Shown here: positions 8,304 to 17,910 of the stretch, piece after piece
How positions within the stretch are numbered: position 1 is the first letter of the stretch
How the letters are laid out: the number at the start of each line of letters is the position of its first letter
Source of the DNA: JAEUMY01 sp031394355
Lineage (GTDB): Bacteria > Pseudomonadota > Gammaproteobacteria > Burkholderiales > Usitatibacteraceae
DNA: 37,361 nt
NCBI GenBank assembly: GCA_031394355.1
Contig: JANNSU010000084.1
Span: forward strand, 1 to 37,361
Direction of reading: 5' to 3'
Made by a program: the position numbers and the translations under genes
Notes under the pieces: model-generated
What the model was told of the DNA's origin: nothing
Databases searched by the model: none
Seen by the model: the letters and a program-made list of their open reading frames with translations, nothing else

Positions 8304-8379
8304 GGCGAATTAGCTCAGTGGTTAGAGCAGCGGAATCATAATCCGTTGGTCCGGGGTTCAAATCCCTGATTCGCCACCA
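8304..8379 (+). tRNA. tRNA with anticodon CAT (probably Ile2, alternatively elongator Met)
   Basis: A full 76-nt cloverleaf: acceptor GGCGAAT/ATTCGCC, D arm GCTC...GAGC, anticodon stem GCGGA/TCCGT enclosing the loop ATCATAA (anticodon CAT), T arm CGGGG-TTCAAAT-CCCTG, discriminator A and encoded CCA. The D-arm block TTAGCTCAGTGGTTAGAGCA matches, as I recall it, E. coli tRNA-Ile2 rather than the elongator tRNA-Met. The variable loop TGGTC and T loop TTCAA also fit Ile2. If so, TilS would convert C34 to lysidine so that it reads AUA. Automatic tools often label such genes tRNA-Met. Confidence 0.93.
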
Positions 8380-8438
8380 TTTCTTTTCCCCGGTTTTTTC
8401 ACTCTTGCCCGGTCTATTCACCGCGATCCAGGAGCCTC

Positions 8439-9823
8439 ATGTCCCAGTCAAGGGGCGGTCCCAGCGCCAAGAAAGTCTTCATCCGCACCTTCGGCTGCCA
8501 GATGAACGAGTACGACTCGGACAAGATGGCCGACGTATTGCACGCGTTCGAGGGCTATGAAAAGGTGGCGTCGCCGGAAGAGGCGGATGTCATTCTTCTC
8601 AATACCTGCTCCGTTCGGGAAAAAGCGCAGGAGAAAGTGTTCTGCGATCTCGGCCGGCTGAAGGAACTGAAAGAGGCGCGTCCGGATTTGCTCATTGGCG
8701 TGGGCGGGTGCGTGGCCAGTCAAGAGGGTGCCGCCATCGTGAAGCGGGCACCGTATGTGGATCTGGTGTTTGGCCCCCAGACGCTGCACCGCCTTCCGGA
8801 CATGATTCGCGCCAAGCGGGACAGTGGCCGGTCTCAGGTGGACGTGTCCTTCCCCGAGGTCGAGAAATTCGACAATCTTCCCCCTGCCCGCATCGACGGG
8901 CCATCCGCATTCGTGTCGATCATGGAAGGCTGCAGCAAGTACTGCAGCTTCTGTGTCGTGCCCTACACCCGTGGCGAGGAAATCTCCCGCTCATTCGACA
9001 GTGTCATGGCCGAGATTCGTGACCTGGCTGATCGAGGCATTCGGGAAGTCACCCTGCTCGGACAAAACGTGAATGCGTTCGTCGGTGAAATGGCCGATGG
9101 CGAACGCGCCGATTTTGCCCTCTTGCTCGCAGCCGTTGCGAATATTCGCGGTATCGAGCGCATCCGCTACACCACGTCGCACCCGCTGGAGTTCAATCAA
9201 CGCCTGATCGACGCCCACGGACGCATCCCGCAGCTCGTTTCGCAGTTGCACTTGCCGGTCCAGTCGGGATCTGACCGCGTCCTCGCCGCCATGAAGCGTG
9301 GCTATACAGCGATGGAATTCAAGTCCATCGTCAGACGGCTGCGTGCAGTGCGTCCGGAAATCTCCCTCTCCAGTGACTTCATCGTTGGGTTCCCCGGAGA
9401 GAGCGATGCCGACTTTGAACAAACCATGAAGCTGATTGACGATGTCGGCTTTGATGGCGGCTTCAGCTTCATCTACAGTCGGCGGCCCGGCACGCCCGCG
9501 GCGAGCTTGCCGGACGACACGCCTCATTCGGTGAAGCTTGCACGTCTGCAGCGGCTTCAGAAGCGCCTTGAAGAGCAGACCTTTGCAGTGTCGAAGTCCA
9601 TGGAAGGCACCCGCCAGCGCGTACTCGTCGAAGGTCGCGCCCGCAGGGATGCCAGCGAGTTGTCCGGCCGCACCGACAACAACCGGGTGGTGAATTTTGC
9701 AGGCCCCGAGCGGCTCATCGGCCAGTTTGTGGAGGCCACCATCACGCAGGCCATGTCGCACACGCTGCGTGGCGATATCTGCATGCGTGAAGTGGACACG
9801 GCTGAAGCCTCCCGGGAATCCGC

Positions 9824-9827
<4 letters not shown>
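8439..9827 (+). CDS. miaB: tRNA-2-methylthio-N6-dimethylallyladenosine synthase
   Basis: Radical-SAM methylthiotransferase that adds the 2-methylthio group to i6A37 of tRNAs reading UNN codons. The 462-residue protein has an N-terminal UPF0004 domain with the first cluster cysteines (TFGCQMNEYDSD, NTCSVRE, GGCVA). The radical-SAM motif is CSKYCSFC with C165, C169 and C172, and a C-terminal TRAM domain spans about 395-455. ATG 8439 follows CCAGGAGCC. Its stop overlaps the phoH start. The palindrome at 9138-9149 encodes ANIR in AAVANIRGIER, a place where I recall relatives having other residues. Confidence 0.97.
9138..9149. repeat. Palindrome GCGAATATTCGC, copy 5
   Basis: Exact copy in miaB, read as ANIR. 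Flanks T and G. Confidence 0.95.
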
Positions 9828-10791
<964 letters not shown>

Positions 10792-10792
<1 letters not shown>

Positions 10793-11232
10793 TGACTGCA
10801 GGGATTGATCTGGACATTCAGATCGTGAGTCGCTTGCGCGGCATTCCATCCCGGGCGGCATTCCGCAAGTGGGCAGTTTCCGCGCTGGATCGACCAGCGA
10901 CGGTTGCGCTCCGCGTGGTCAATGCAGCCGAGGGGCGCAGCCTGAACAGCGCCTTCCGGGGCAAGGACTACGCGACCAACGTGCTGACCTTCGTGTATCA
11001 CGAGCGACGTGCGGAAAGGCTGTCCGGCGATATCGTGCTCTGCGCGCCCATCATCGCCGCCGAGGCGCGTTTGCAGGGTAAGGCATTGCCTGACCACTAC
11101 GCGCATCTCACCCTGCACGGCATTCTGCATTTGGCAGGCATGGACCATGGTAACGAGCGGGATGCGGCGAAGATGGAGGCCCGGGAGCGTACCTTGCTGG
11201 CCGGGCTCGGTATTGCCGACCCTTACGCCTGA
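10792..11232 (+). CDS. ybeY: Endoribonuclease YbeY
   Basis: Single-strand-specific metallo-endoribonuclease for 16S rRNA 3' processing and ribosome quality control. The 146-residue protein has the zinc triad HGILHLAGMDH (H109, H113, H119). The preceding FRGKDYATNVLTF segment is also typical. It starts with GTG in a TAGTG overlap with ybeZ, indicating coupled translation. Confidence 0.95.
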
Positions 11233-11302
11233 TTCGGCCTTCCCATGCGACATGTCACCCCGGCATGCTAGATTGCGTCATCGCATTGCCTGATGATCAC
11301 TG

Positions 11303-12160
11303 ATGGAAGAGTCTCCCCGCCCGTCCTTGCTTGAACGCCTGTCCTCCCTGTTGCTGCGGGAGCCCGAGGACCGCGAACAACTCATCGAGTTGCTCCATTC
11401 CGCATTCGAACGGCAGATTCTTGATGCCGAAGCCCTGTCGATGATCGAGGGCGTACTGCAGGTGTCCGAGTCGCAGGTCCGCGATGTCATGGTCCCGCGG
11501 GCGCAGATGGACATGATCAACGTGGCAGACAGTCCGGAGGAATTCATCCCGTTTGTCATCGAGACCGCGCACTCGCGCTTCCCGGTCTACGAGGACTCCA
11601 AGGACAATGTCATCGGCATCCTGCTGGCGAAGGACCTCTTGCTGTATTACTCCCGGCAGGACTTCGATGTGCGCGAGATGCTGCGTCCGGCTGTTTTCAT
11701 TCCGGAGGCAAAGCGGCTAAACGTACTGCTGAAGGAATTCCGCGCCAATCGCAATCACATCGCCATTGTTGTAGACGAGTACGGCGGCGTCTCCGGGCTC
11801 ATCACCATCGAGGATGTGCTGGAGCAGATCGTCGGCGACATCGAGGATGAATATGACTTCGACGAGACCGAGGACAACATCCTGCAGGACAAGTCAGGCC
11901 GCTGGCGCGTCAAGTCGATCACCGAGATTGCGGACTTCAACGAGCACTTCGGCAGCCGATTCTCCGATGAAGAGCTGGACACGGTTGGTGGTCTCGTTGT
12001 CAAGCGGTTCGGCCGTGTACCGAAGCGTGGAGAAGTCTGTGTACTGGAAGGATTTTCGTTCCAGGTGCTGCGTGCAGACAGTCGCAAGATCCATTCCTTG
12101 TTGGTTGATCGCGCAAAGCCGGCCGTTGCGCCAACGGCAACCGAGCCCAGCCCGGACTGA
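11303..12160 (+). CDS. corC: CorC/HlyC family CBS-domain protein
   Basis: Member of the YbeX/CorC family, associated with magnesium/cobalt homeostasis and, in E. coli YbeX, ribosome metabolism. The 285-residue protein lacks a membrane domain. It has paired CBS domains (about 68-190, including VRDVMVPRAQM and HIAIVVDEYGGVSGLITIEDVLEQIVGDIEDEYD) and a C-terminal CorC/HlyC domain (about 205-280). It sits 70 bp after ybeY and 6 bp before lnt. There is no clear Shine-Dalgarno before ATG 11303. Confidence 0.92.
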   Translation: MEESPRPSLLERLSSLLLREPEDREQLIELLHSAFERQILDAEALSMIEGVLQVSESQVRDVMVPRAQMDMINVADSPEEFIPFVIETAHSRFPVYEDSKDNVIGILLAKDLLLYYSRQDFDVREMLRPAVFIPEAKRLNVLLKEFRANRNHIAIVVDEYGGVSGLITIEDVLEQIVGDIEDEYDFDETEDNILQDKSGRWRVKSITEIADFNEHFGSRFSDEELDTVGGLVVKRFGRVPKRGEVCVLEGFSFQVLRADSRKIHSLLVDRAKPAVAPTATEPSPD

Positions 12161-12166
12161 CGCGAA

Positions 12167-13717
12167 GTGAGCGTCGCTTTGCCGCCTTCGCCGCCCGTGC
12201 AGTCGCGCGGCGGGCCTGCCTGGTTGCGAATATTCGCACTGCCCCTGGTGGCAGGGGGCGTTGCCGCAATCTCGTTCGCCCCGCTTCGGCTGCCCTTGCT
12301 GATGCTGGCCGCCATGCTCGTGTGGATGATGGCCACTGCGCGAGCGACCTCATGGAGGCAGGGTGTCTGGATCGGTGCCAGTTTCGGACTGGGCTTCTTT
12401 CTGGTCGGTGTGAGCTGGGTCTATGTCAGCCTGCACGTCTATGGCCAGATGCCGCTGCCGCTGGCTCTGCTCGCGACGTTTCTTTTCGCAGCCTACTTGT
12501 CACTGTTTCCGGCTGCAGCGTCCGCGGTCGCAGTCTGGATGCGGGACAAGCGCGTGCTGGGCGACGGGTCCATTTACCTGTTGCTGCTGCCTGCCGCATG
12601 GGTGGCGTCCGAGTGGCTGCGTGCCTGGCTTTTCACCGGGTTCCCCTGGCTCACGATCGGCTATTCGCAGGCACCTTCCGGCTGGCTGGCTGGATTTGCA
12701 CCGGTGGTGGGCGTATTCGGAATCAGCGGGTTGATTGTTCTGCAGGCGGGATTGTTGTGTCTTGCCTGGATGAGGCGCGAGTCGGATCGCCGCGCGGCGC
12801 TCAGCGCCCTGGGGGCGTTCGGGATGCTGGTCATTGTCGGTTGGGGCCTGGGTCGGGTCGAGTGGTCCGAGCCCGAAGGCAAGCCGCTCAGGACTGCGCT
12901 GTTGCAGGGCAACATTCCGCAAGATCGCAAGTGGCTGGCGGAAGTGCGGGCGCAGACCCTTGTTCAGTACCGGGACAGGATCCTGAAAAGCGATGCGCGA
13001 CTGATCGTCCTGCCGGAGACCGCTTTGCCGCTGTTTCTCGATCAGATTCCTCGTGATTACCTGGCCGAACTTGAAGCGCATGCAAACCGCCTCGATGGCC
13101 GCATCCTGCTGGGCACTGTCGAGCGGACTGCGGCAAACGGCACCTTCGATTACTTCAATGCGGTGGCTGCTGTGGGGGGAGCAGATGTCGCGCGCTACCG
13201 CAAGTCACATCTGGTGCCGTTCGGTGAGTTCATCCCGCAAGGATTCGGCTGGGTGCTGAAGATTCTGAAGATTCCGCTCACTGATTTTGCCCGTGGCAAT
13301 GCAACGCAGCCGCCGTTCAGCGTGGCAGATCAACGGGTGGCAGCCAATATTTGCTATGAAGATGGCTTCGGCAACGAGATCATTTCTGCGCTGCCTCACG
13401 CCACCCTGCTGGTGAACGTCAGCAATGTGGCCTGGTTCGGGCGCTCATGGGCAGCCGATCAGCACTTTCAGATGTCGCAGATGCGTGCCATGGAGACGTC
13501 ACGCTGGATGCTTCGCGCGACCAACACCGGTGTCACGGGTGCCATCGATGAAAGGGGGCGAGCGGTCGCCGTGATTCCGCAGCATGAGGAGGGCACGCTG
13601 ACTGTCGAGGCACAGGGCCGTCGCGGTACCACGCCTTTTGTCAGGTGGAGTGATTGGCCGGTGTTGGCAATCGTGCTGCTGACTTTTGCCGGCCTGTGGC
13701 GTCGACGTCGCCCCTGA
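12167..13717 (+). CDS. lnt: Apolipoprotein N-acyltransferase
   Basis: Inner-membrane enzyme adding the third acyl chain to the N-terminal cysteine of lipoproteins. The 516-residue protein has several N-terminal hydrophobic spans (about 20-200) and a periplasmic nitrilase-type domain. The Glu-Lys-Cys triad is visible: E284 in LPETALP, K346 in YRKSHLVPFGEF, and C396 in ANICYEDGFG. A final hydrophobic segment follows near 495. It starts with GTG 12167, six bases after corC. The palindrome at 12226-12237 encodes RIFA in WLRIFALPLV in the first membrane-proximal segment. Confidence 0.96.
   Translation: MSVALPPSPPVQSRGGPAWLRIFALPLVAGGVAAISFAPLRLPLLMLAAMLVWMMATARATSWRQGVWIGASFGLGFFLVGVSWVYVSLHVYGQMPLPLALLATFLFAAYLSLFPAAASAVAVWMRDKRVLGDGSIYLLLLPAAWVASEWLRAWLFTGFPWLTIGYSQAPSGWLAGFAPVVGVFGISGLIVLQAGLLCLAWMRRESDRRAALSALGAFGMLVIVGWGLGRVEWSEPEGKPLRTALLQGNIPQDRKWLAEVRAQTLVQYRDRILKSDARLIVLPETALPLFLDQIPRDYLAELEAHANRLDGRILLGTVERTAANGTFDYFNAVAAVGGADVARYRKSHLVPFGEFIPQGFGWVLKILKIPLTDFARGNATQPPFSVADQRVAANICYEDGFGNEIISALPHATLLVNVSNVAWFGRSWAADQHFQMSQMRAMETSRWMLRATNTGVTGAIDERGRAVAVIPQHEEGTLTVEAQGRRGTTPFVRWSDWPVLAIVLLTFAGLWRRRRP
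12226..12237. repeat. Palindrome GCGAATATTCGC, copy 6
   Basis: Exact copy in lnt, read as RIFA (codon position 3). Flanks T and A extend it to a 14-bp palindrome. Confidence 0.95.
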
Positions 13718-13723
13718 TGTCAG

Positions 13724-13751
13724 GCTGACTCAGGCGCGCTGACTCAGGCGG
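13724..13751. repeat. 14-bp tandem direct repeat spanning the methyltransferase stop codon
   Basis: GCTGACTCAGGCGC (13724-13737) is followed directly by GCTGACTCAGGCGG (13738-13751), one mismatch. The second copy supplies the TGA stop (minus strand, 13744-13746) and the last codons of the methyltransferase. It looks like a small local duplication. Confidence 0.85.
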
Positions 13752-14508
13752 GCTGGATGGCTTGGGTGATCGGTGCAGGTCGGGCCCGCACAAAAAATTG
13801 CCACGTGCACAACTCGCCCAGTTCGGCTCGCGTCACGTTTTCCATCGTGATCCGGCCAACCCGCAGATTCACAGGCGTCTTGTCCTGATACGCCCGGAAC
13901 AGCGGCAGGAAGGCCGTGTCCATGTTGCTGCCGATGGCCTCGATCTTGTACCCGGTTTCGAAGAACATGCGCTGGATTTCGAGATTGGTGAAGAAGCGAA
14001 TGTGGGTGATGTCCAGCAGCCCTTTGTCCGAGTAGGGCCAGATTCCCTTCTCAAGCACGTCACCCAACAACCCGATGTGGCGCGAGTTGGGAATGCTTGC
14101 GATGACTTGTGCGGTCGGTGAAATGCGGTCACGCAGGTCAACCAGAAATCGCCAAGGGTCATACATGTGCTCCAGAACGTCGGCCACGATGACCGTATCC
14201 ACCTCCCGCGGTCCGATGCCAGCCTCGGCAAGGTCAACCTCTTCAAACGCCTTGTCGAACACATGATCAAGTCGGGTGCGCGCTGCCTTGGCTGCTGCCC
14301 GGTTCAGCTCCACGCCGATGACGCGGCTACCCGGATACTTCTGTTTGATGAACTCGCCGAACATGCCGGTGGCACAGCCCACATCCAGCATGACTCGCGG
14401 TGCCTCGCCGAAAATCTCAGCGAGCTGAGGATTCAGATGGTTGTAGAAGGATTCATCACCATCCTCCACTCTAAGGTGTGTCTTCCAGGCTGGCAGGGGT
14501 GCATTCAT
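13744..14508 (-). CDS. Class I SAM-dependent methyltransferase, substrate unknown
   Basis: A 254-residue protein of the Methyltransf_23 type. The SAM-binding motif I is VMLDVGCATGMFGEF (about 39-53), followed by an acidic strand end in VIGVELN. A motif IVADVLEHMYDP lies near 107-118 and IASIPNSRH near 137-145. Proteins of this kind often modify sugars or quinone precursors, but nothing here points to one substrate. It stands alone on the minus strand between lnt and glyQ, which are usually close together in related genomes, so it is probably an insertion into that block. The start at 14508 (ATG) leaves a short divergent region shared with glyQ. Confidence 0.85.
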   Translation of the reverse strand: MNAPLPAWKTHLRVEDGDESFYNHLNPQLAEIFGEAPRVMLDVGCATGMFGEFIKQKYPGSRVIGVELNRAAAKAARTRLDHVFDKAFEEVDLAEAGIGPREVDTVIVADVLEHMYDPWRFLVDLRDRISPTAQVIASIPNSRHIGLLGDVLEKGIWPYSDKGLLDITHIRFFTNLEIQRMFFETGYKIEAIGSNMDTAFLPLFRAYQDKTPVNLRVGRITMENVTRAELGELCTWQFFVRARPAPITQAIQPA

Positions 14509-14598
14509 GGGCGCTGCGCTTCAAGTTGGGCGGGACGGTCCGCGAAGCCCAATTATCCCGTATTCGAAGGGGTGAATGCATGTCGGCTGTCATCGCTT

Positions 14599-14628
14599 TT
14601 GCCCCGAGGCGTGGCAACACAGTAAAAT
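14599..14628 (+). promoter_or_regulatory. Candidate sigma70 promoter for glyQ-glyS
   Basis: TTGCCC (14599-14604), an 18-bp spacer and TAAAAT (14623-14628) precede the glyQ start by about 32 bp. This implies a short leader. It is an inference from consensus match only. Confidence 0.45.
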
Positions 14629-14660
14629 TGCGGTTTGCTCCTGTCAGGTCACTCCACGCC

Positions 14661-15659
14661 ATGCTTACGTTTCAGCAGATCATTCTCGAACTCCAGAAGT
14701 ACTGGGACAGCAAGGGGTGCGCCCTGCTGCAGCCCTATGACATGGAGGTCGGCGCCGGCACTTCCCATACGGCGACATTTCTGCGAGCGCTGGGACCGGA
14801 GCCTTGGCGTGCCGCCTACGTTCAGCCGTCGCGGCGTCCCAAGGATGGGCGCTATGCCGAGAATCCCAACCGCATGCAGCACTACTACCAGTATCAGGTC
14901 GTGCTGAAGCCCAGCCCACCGGACATTCTGGAGCTGTACATCGGATCGCTGCAGGCGCTTGGGCTGGACACCAGACAAAACGATGTTCGCTTCGTGGAGG
15001 ATGATTGGGAGAATCCCACGTTGGGTGCCTGGGGGCTCGGCTGGGAAGTGTGGCTGAACGGGATGGAGGTCACCCAGTTCACCTATTTCCAGCAGGTGGG
15101 TGGGCTGGATTGCAAGCCGATCACCGGCGAGATCACGTATGGCATCGAGCGCCTTGCGATGTATCTGCAGGGTGTAGAGAACGTCTTCGACCTGGTGTGG
15201 ACCGAGTGGATGGAGAACGGTGTCAAACGCCGCCTCACCTACGGCGACGTGTTCCACCAGAACGAGGTCGAGCAATCGACGTACAACTTCGAACACTCCG
15301 ATGTCGCCATGCTGCTCGCGCACTTCGGCGATCACGAGAAGCAGGCCAAGTACCTGATGGCGCAGCAACTGGCGCTGCCAGCATACGAGCAGGTGTTGAA
15401 GGCGGCGCATACGTTCAATCTGCTGGATGCGCGCGGGGCGATCTCGGTGACGGAGCGCGCGGCGTATATCGGCCGCATTCGCAATATGGCGCGGGCGGTG
15501 GCGAGCAGTTACGAGCAGTCGCGCAGGCGATTGGGTTATCCCATGGCTGAGGCACGTATCGCAGCGGCGCAGATGTCCCGCGAAGAAATCGGAGAAGTCG
15601 CATTTGGAAAGCGACGGACGGAGCTGGAAAAGGCGATGGTCGTGAAGGAGCCAGCATGA
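14661..15659 (+). CDS. glyQ: Glycine--tRNA ligase alpha subunit
   Basis: Catalytic subunit of the tetrameric (alpha2beta2) glycyl-tRNA synthetase, making Gly-tRNA in the cytosol. From ATG 14661 the 332-residue product begins MLTFQQIILELQKYW, the usual family start; longer in-frame starts would translate the divergent promoter region. Conserved stretches include DMEVGAGTSHTATFLRALGPEPW, AYVQPSRRPKDGRYGEN-like (here YAENPNR), and EITYGIERLAMYLQ. The stop overlaps the glyS start as ATGA. Confidence 0.97.
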   Translation: MLTFQQIILELQKYWDSKGCALLQPYDMEVGAGTSHTATFLRALGPEPWRAAYVQPSRRPKDGRYAENPNRMQHYYQYQVVLKPSPPDILELYIGSLQALGLDTRQNDVRFVEDDWENPTLGAWGLGWEVWLNGMEVTQFTYFQQVGGLDCKPITGEITYGIERLAMYLQGVENVFDLVWTEWMENGVKRRLTYGDVFHQNEVEQSTYNFEHSDVAMLLAHFGDHEKQAKYLMAQQLALPAYEQVLKAAHTFNLLDARGAISVTERAAYIGRIRNMARAVASSYEQSRRRLGYPMAEARIAAAQMSREEIGEVAFGKRRTELEKAMVVKEPA

Positions 15660-17827
15660 CAACCGCGCCGTTGCTGATCGAGCTCTTCACCGAGGAACTC
15701 CCACCCAAAGCCCTGCACAAGCTTGGCGAGGTATTTGCCCAGGGTGTGCAGGATGGATTGCTGAAGGCCGGACTGATTGAGGGGGAAACAGAACTGCGAA
15801 TATTCGCAACGCCACGCAGGCTGGGTGTTTGCCTTGCGAATATTCGCGACAAGGCGGCCGATCGCAAAGAAACCCGCAAGCTGATGCCGGCCAAGGTCGC
15901 GTTCGACGCGCAAGGCCAGGCAACCCCTGCACTGATGAAGCGGCTGGAGAAGGAAGGAATGGGTGCCGACGCGGTTGCGACACTGGAGCGACGCGATGAA
16001 GGCGGTACCGAGACCGTATTTGCCTCGATATCGATAACAGGCTCGACTCTGGCTGTGGCGGCGCAGCAGGCGCTCGTCGACAGCATGGCCAAGCTGCCCA
16101 TTCCCAAGGTGATGAGCTATCAGCTCGCCGATGGTGAGACGACAGTCAAGTTCGTGCGCCCCGTGCATGGGCTGGTGGCGCTGCACGGCGACACGGTGCT
16201 GGATATCGAAGTGCTGGGACTGAAGGCCGGCCGCACCGTGCACGGCCACCGCTTTCAGGGCGGTGCGCCCATTGAGTTGAAGGACACCAGCGAGTATTCG
16301 CAACGACTGGAAGAAGAGGGCCATGTCATTGCAGGCTTCGAAGATCGGCGTTCGCGCATCGAAAAGCTCCTGCGTGAGCGCGCATCCGAGACGGGCAACT
16401 CGCTCGGTCCGCTGGAGGACTATGTGCCGCTCCTGGATGAAGTCACTGCACTGGTCGAATTTCCTGCGGTGTATGTGGGCAGTTTCGAGTCGGAGTTTCT
16501 GGAAGTGCCCGCAGAATGCCTCATCCTCACGATGAAGCAGAACCAGAAGTACTTTCCGCTGTTTCACGACGATGGCACGCTATCGTCGCGCTTTCTCATT
16601 GTCAGCAACATGGTGCTGAATGATCCGCGTCATGTCATACAGGGGAATGAGCGAGTGGTGCGACCGCGATTGTCGGATGCGCGTTTCTTCTTTGAAACCG
16701 ACAAGAAGAGCAAGCTCGCTGACCGCATGGTCAAGCTGGGCAGCGTGGTCTATCACAACAAACTTGGCACGCAACTGGAACGAACTGAGCGCGTGGCCAA
16801 GCTTGCAGGTGCAATCGCTACCAGCCTCGGCGCGAATGCAGACCAGGCAAAGCGCGCAGCGCTGCTGGCCAAGTGCGATCTCGTCACGGACATGGTGGGC
16901 GAGTTTCCGGAACTGCAGGGCACGATGGGTCGTTACTACGCGTTGCATGATGGTGAAGCGCCAGAGGTGGCTGATGCAATTGAAGACCACTACAAGCCTA
17001 GATTTGCCGGAGATCAATTGCCACGCGGTCGAGTTGGCTTGGTGGTTTCTTTAGCAGACAAGTTGGAAACTCTGGTAGGGATGTTTGGGGTCGGTAATGT
17101 GCCAACTGGAGACAAAGATCCATTTGCATTGCGACGTCAAGCGCTAGGTGTTGTTCGAATCTTGATTAGTCTTGATCCTGTGGCCATTCCATTGAGAAAT
17201 TTCTTTATGGCTGCTGCTGATGCTCGCTTGTGGAGCGGTACCGAATGGAAGTTTGCAATTCCAGTTGAAGGTAGTGATCTCAAAATGACTGCAGATGTTG
17301 TTTGCGACGCAGTTCAGAATGAATTGGAACCATTCCTTTATGAGAGATTGGCTGCAAATCTGCGAGAGAAGGGCTATGGGACACTTGAAATTGACGCAGT
17401 ATTCTCACAAAAGCCGCTATTCAGCGAAGTTGAGCGGCGCATTCAGGCCGTGCGTGTTTTCCTGGCCTTGCCAGAAGCGCCAGCTCTCGCCGCTGCCAAC
17501 AAGCGTGTAGCCAACATCCTCAAGAAGTCCGAGATGAACGACACATCGCCGCCCGACGCCGCGCGCATGGTCGAGGCTGCCGAGAAAGCACTCTGGTCCG
17601 CGTTACAGTCCAACGCACCCAGTGCCGATGCGCTCTTCGCCGCGAACGATTACGCTGGCTACCTCAAGTCCTTCGCAGCGCTCAAGGATCCTGTGGATGC
17701 GTTCTTCGATCAAGTGATGGTCAATGCAGAGGATGCGAATATTCGCAAAAACCGGCTTGCGCTGCTGCGTGAACTTCGCGACGCCATGAACCGCGTTGCT
17801 GACCTCTCCAAATTGGCATCGGCATGA
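15656..17827 (+). CDS. glyS: Glycine--tRNA ligase beta subunit
   Basis: tRNA-binding subunit of bacterial glycyl-tRNA synthetase; 723 residues, slightly above the E. coli length. It begins TTAPLLIELFTEELPPKAL, the family N terminus. Typical segments are FVRPVHGLVALHG, LTMKQNQKYFPL and VGEFPELQGTMGRYYA, with a C-terminal anticodon-binding region from about 590. It carries three exact palindromes (15796, 15836, 17735) and one degenerate copy (16290). A segment from about 16975 to 17440 is markedly AT-richer with different codon choice while the protein remains conserved, suggesting a recombined tract. Confidence 0.97.
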   Translation: MTTAPLLIELFTEELPPKALHKLGEVFAQGVQDGLLKAGLIEGETELRIFATPRRLGVCLANIRDKAADRKETRKLMPAKVAFDAQGQATPALMKRLEKEGMGADAVATLERRDEGGTETVFASISITGSTLAVAAQQALVDSMAKLPIPKVMSYQLADGETTVKFVRPVHGLVALHGDTVLDIEVLGLKAGRTVHGHRFQGGAPIELKDTSEYSQRLEEEGHVIAGFEDRRSRIEKLLRERASETGNSLGPLEDYVPLLDEVTALVEFPAVYVGSFESEFLEVPAECLILTMKQNQKYFPLFHDDGTLSSRFLIVSNMVLNDPRHVIQGNERVVRPRLSDARFFFETDKKSKLADRMVKLGSVVYHNKLGTQLERTERVAKLAGAIATSLGANADQAKRAALLAKCDLVTDMVGEFPELQGTMGRYYALHDGEAPEVADAIEDHYKPRFAGDQLPRGRVGLVVSLADKLETLVGMFGVGNVPTGDKDPFALRRQALGVVRILISLDPVAIPLRNFFMAAADARLWSGTEWKFAIPVEGSDLKMTADVVCDAVQNELEPFLYERLAANLREKGYGTLEIDAVFSQKPLFSEVERRIQAVRVFLALPEAPALAAANKRVANILKKSEMNDTSPPDAARMVEAAEKALWSALQSNAPSADALFAANDYAGYLKSFAALKDPVDAFFDQVMVNAEDANIRKNRLALLRELRDAMNRVADLSKLASA
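15796..15807. repeat. Palindrome GCGAATATTCGC, copy 7
   Basis: Exact copy in glyS, read as RIFA. A 14-bp palindrome with its flanks, 40 bp before copy 8. Confidence 0.95.
15836..15847. repeat. Palindrome GCGAATATTCGC, copy 8
   Basis: Exact copy in glyS, read as ANIR. Flanks T and G. Confidence 0.95.
16290..16301. repeat. Degenerate palindrome GCGAGTATTCGC
   Basis: One mismatch at position 5 (A to G), in glyS, read within SEYSQ. Possibly a decayed or nascent copy. Confidence 0.6.
16975..17440 (+). other. Low-GC mosaic segment inside glyS
   Basis: Counting by hand, bases 17041-17400 contain 164 G+C of 360, about 46%, while an ordinary stretch such as 5941-6000 has 68%. Codons here end in A or T far more often (for example GAT, GTT, CCA, TTG, AGA) than in the rest of the gene. 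The reading frame and conserved protein motifs are intact. Edges are approximate. Confidence 0.75.
17735..17746. repeat. Palindrome GCGAATATTCGC, copy 9
   Basis: Exact copy near the glyS 3' end, read as ANIR. A 14-bp palindrome with its flanks. Confidence 0.95.
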
Positions 17828-17830
17828 AGA

Positions 17831-17900
17831 CGCCCTCCGGCTCATTGCGTTCGCCACCCCCACTGAAGGAGGTTCCGCGACTTGGGGCGGCCCGGCGTCG
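17831..17900. repeat. Intergenic 70-bp repeat, copy 1
   Basis: First of two direct copies between glyS and gmhB, separated by 10 G-rich bases. The two differ at 8 of 70 positions; their last 30 bases (from GGTTCCGCGA onward) are identical. The G/C-rich composition resembles dispersed intergenic repeats seen in Burkholderiales, but I cannot name a family. Confidence 0.85.
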
Positions 17901-17910
17901 GGGGGGAAGG

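Noticed and set aside
8227..8421. Minus-strand frame containing WWRIRDLNPGPTDYDSAALTTE
   Set aside because: A familiar false gene produced by translating the antisense of a tRNA; the tRNA on the plus strand explains it.
13345..13356. GCCAATATTTGC in lnt as a decayed palindrome copy
   Set aside because: It encodes the conserved catalytic-site motif ANICYEDG, so the resemblance is explained by protein conservation.
14478..14660. Upstream in-frame start for glyQ
   Set aside because: Would translate the divergent promoter region and overlap the methyltransferase 5' end; family N terminus begins at 14661.
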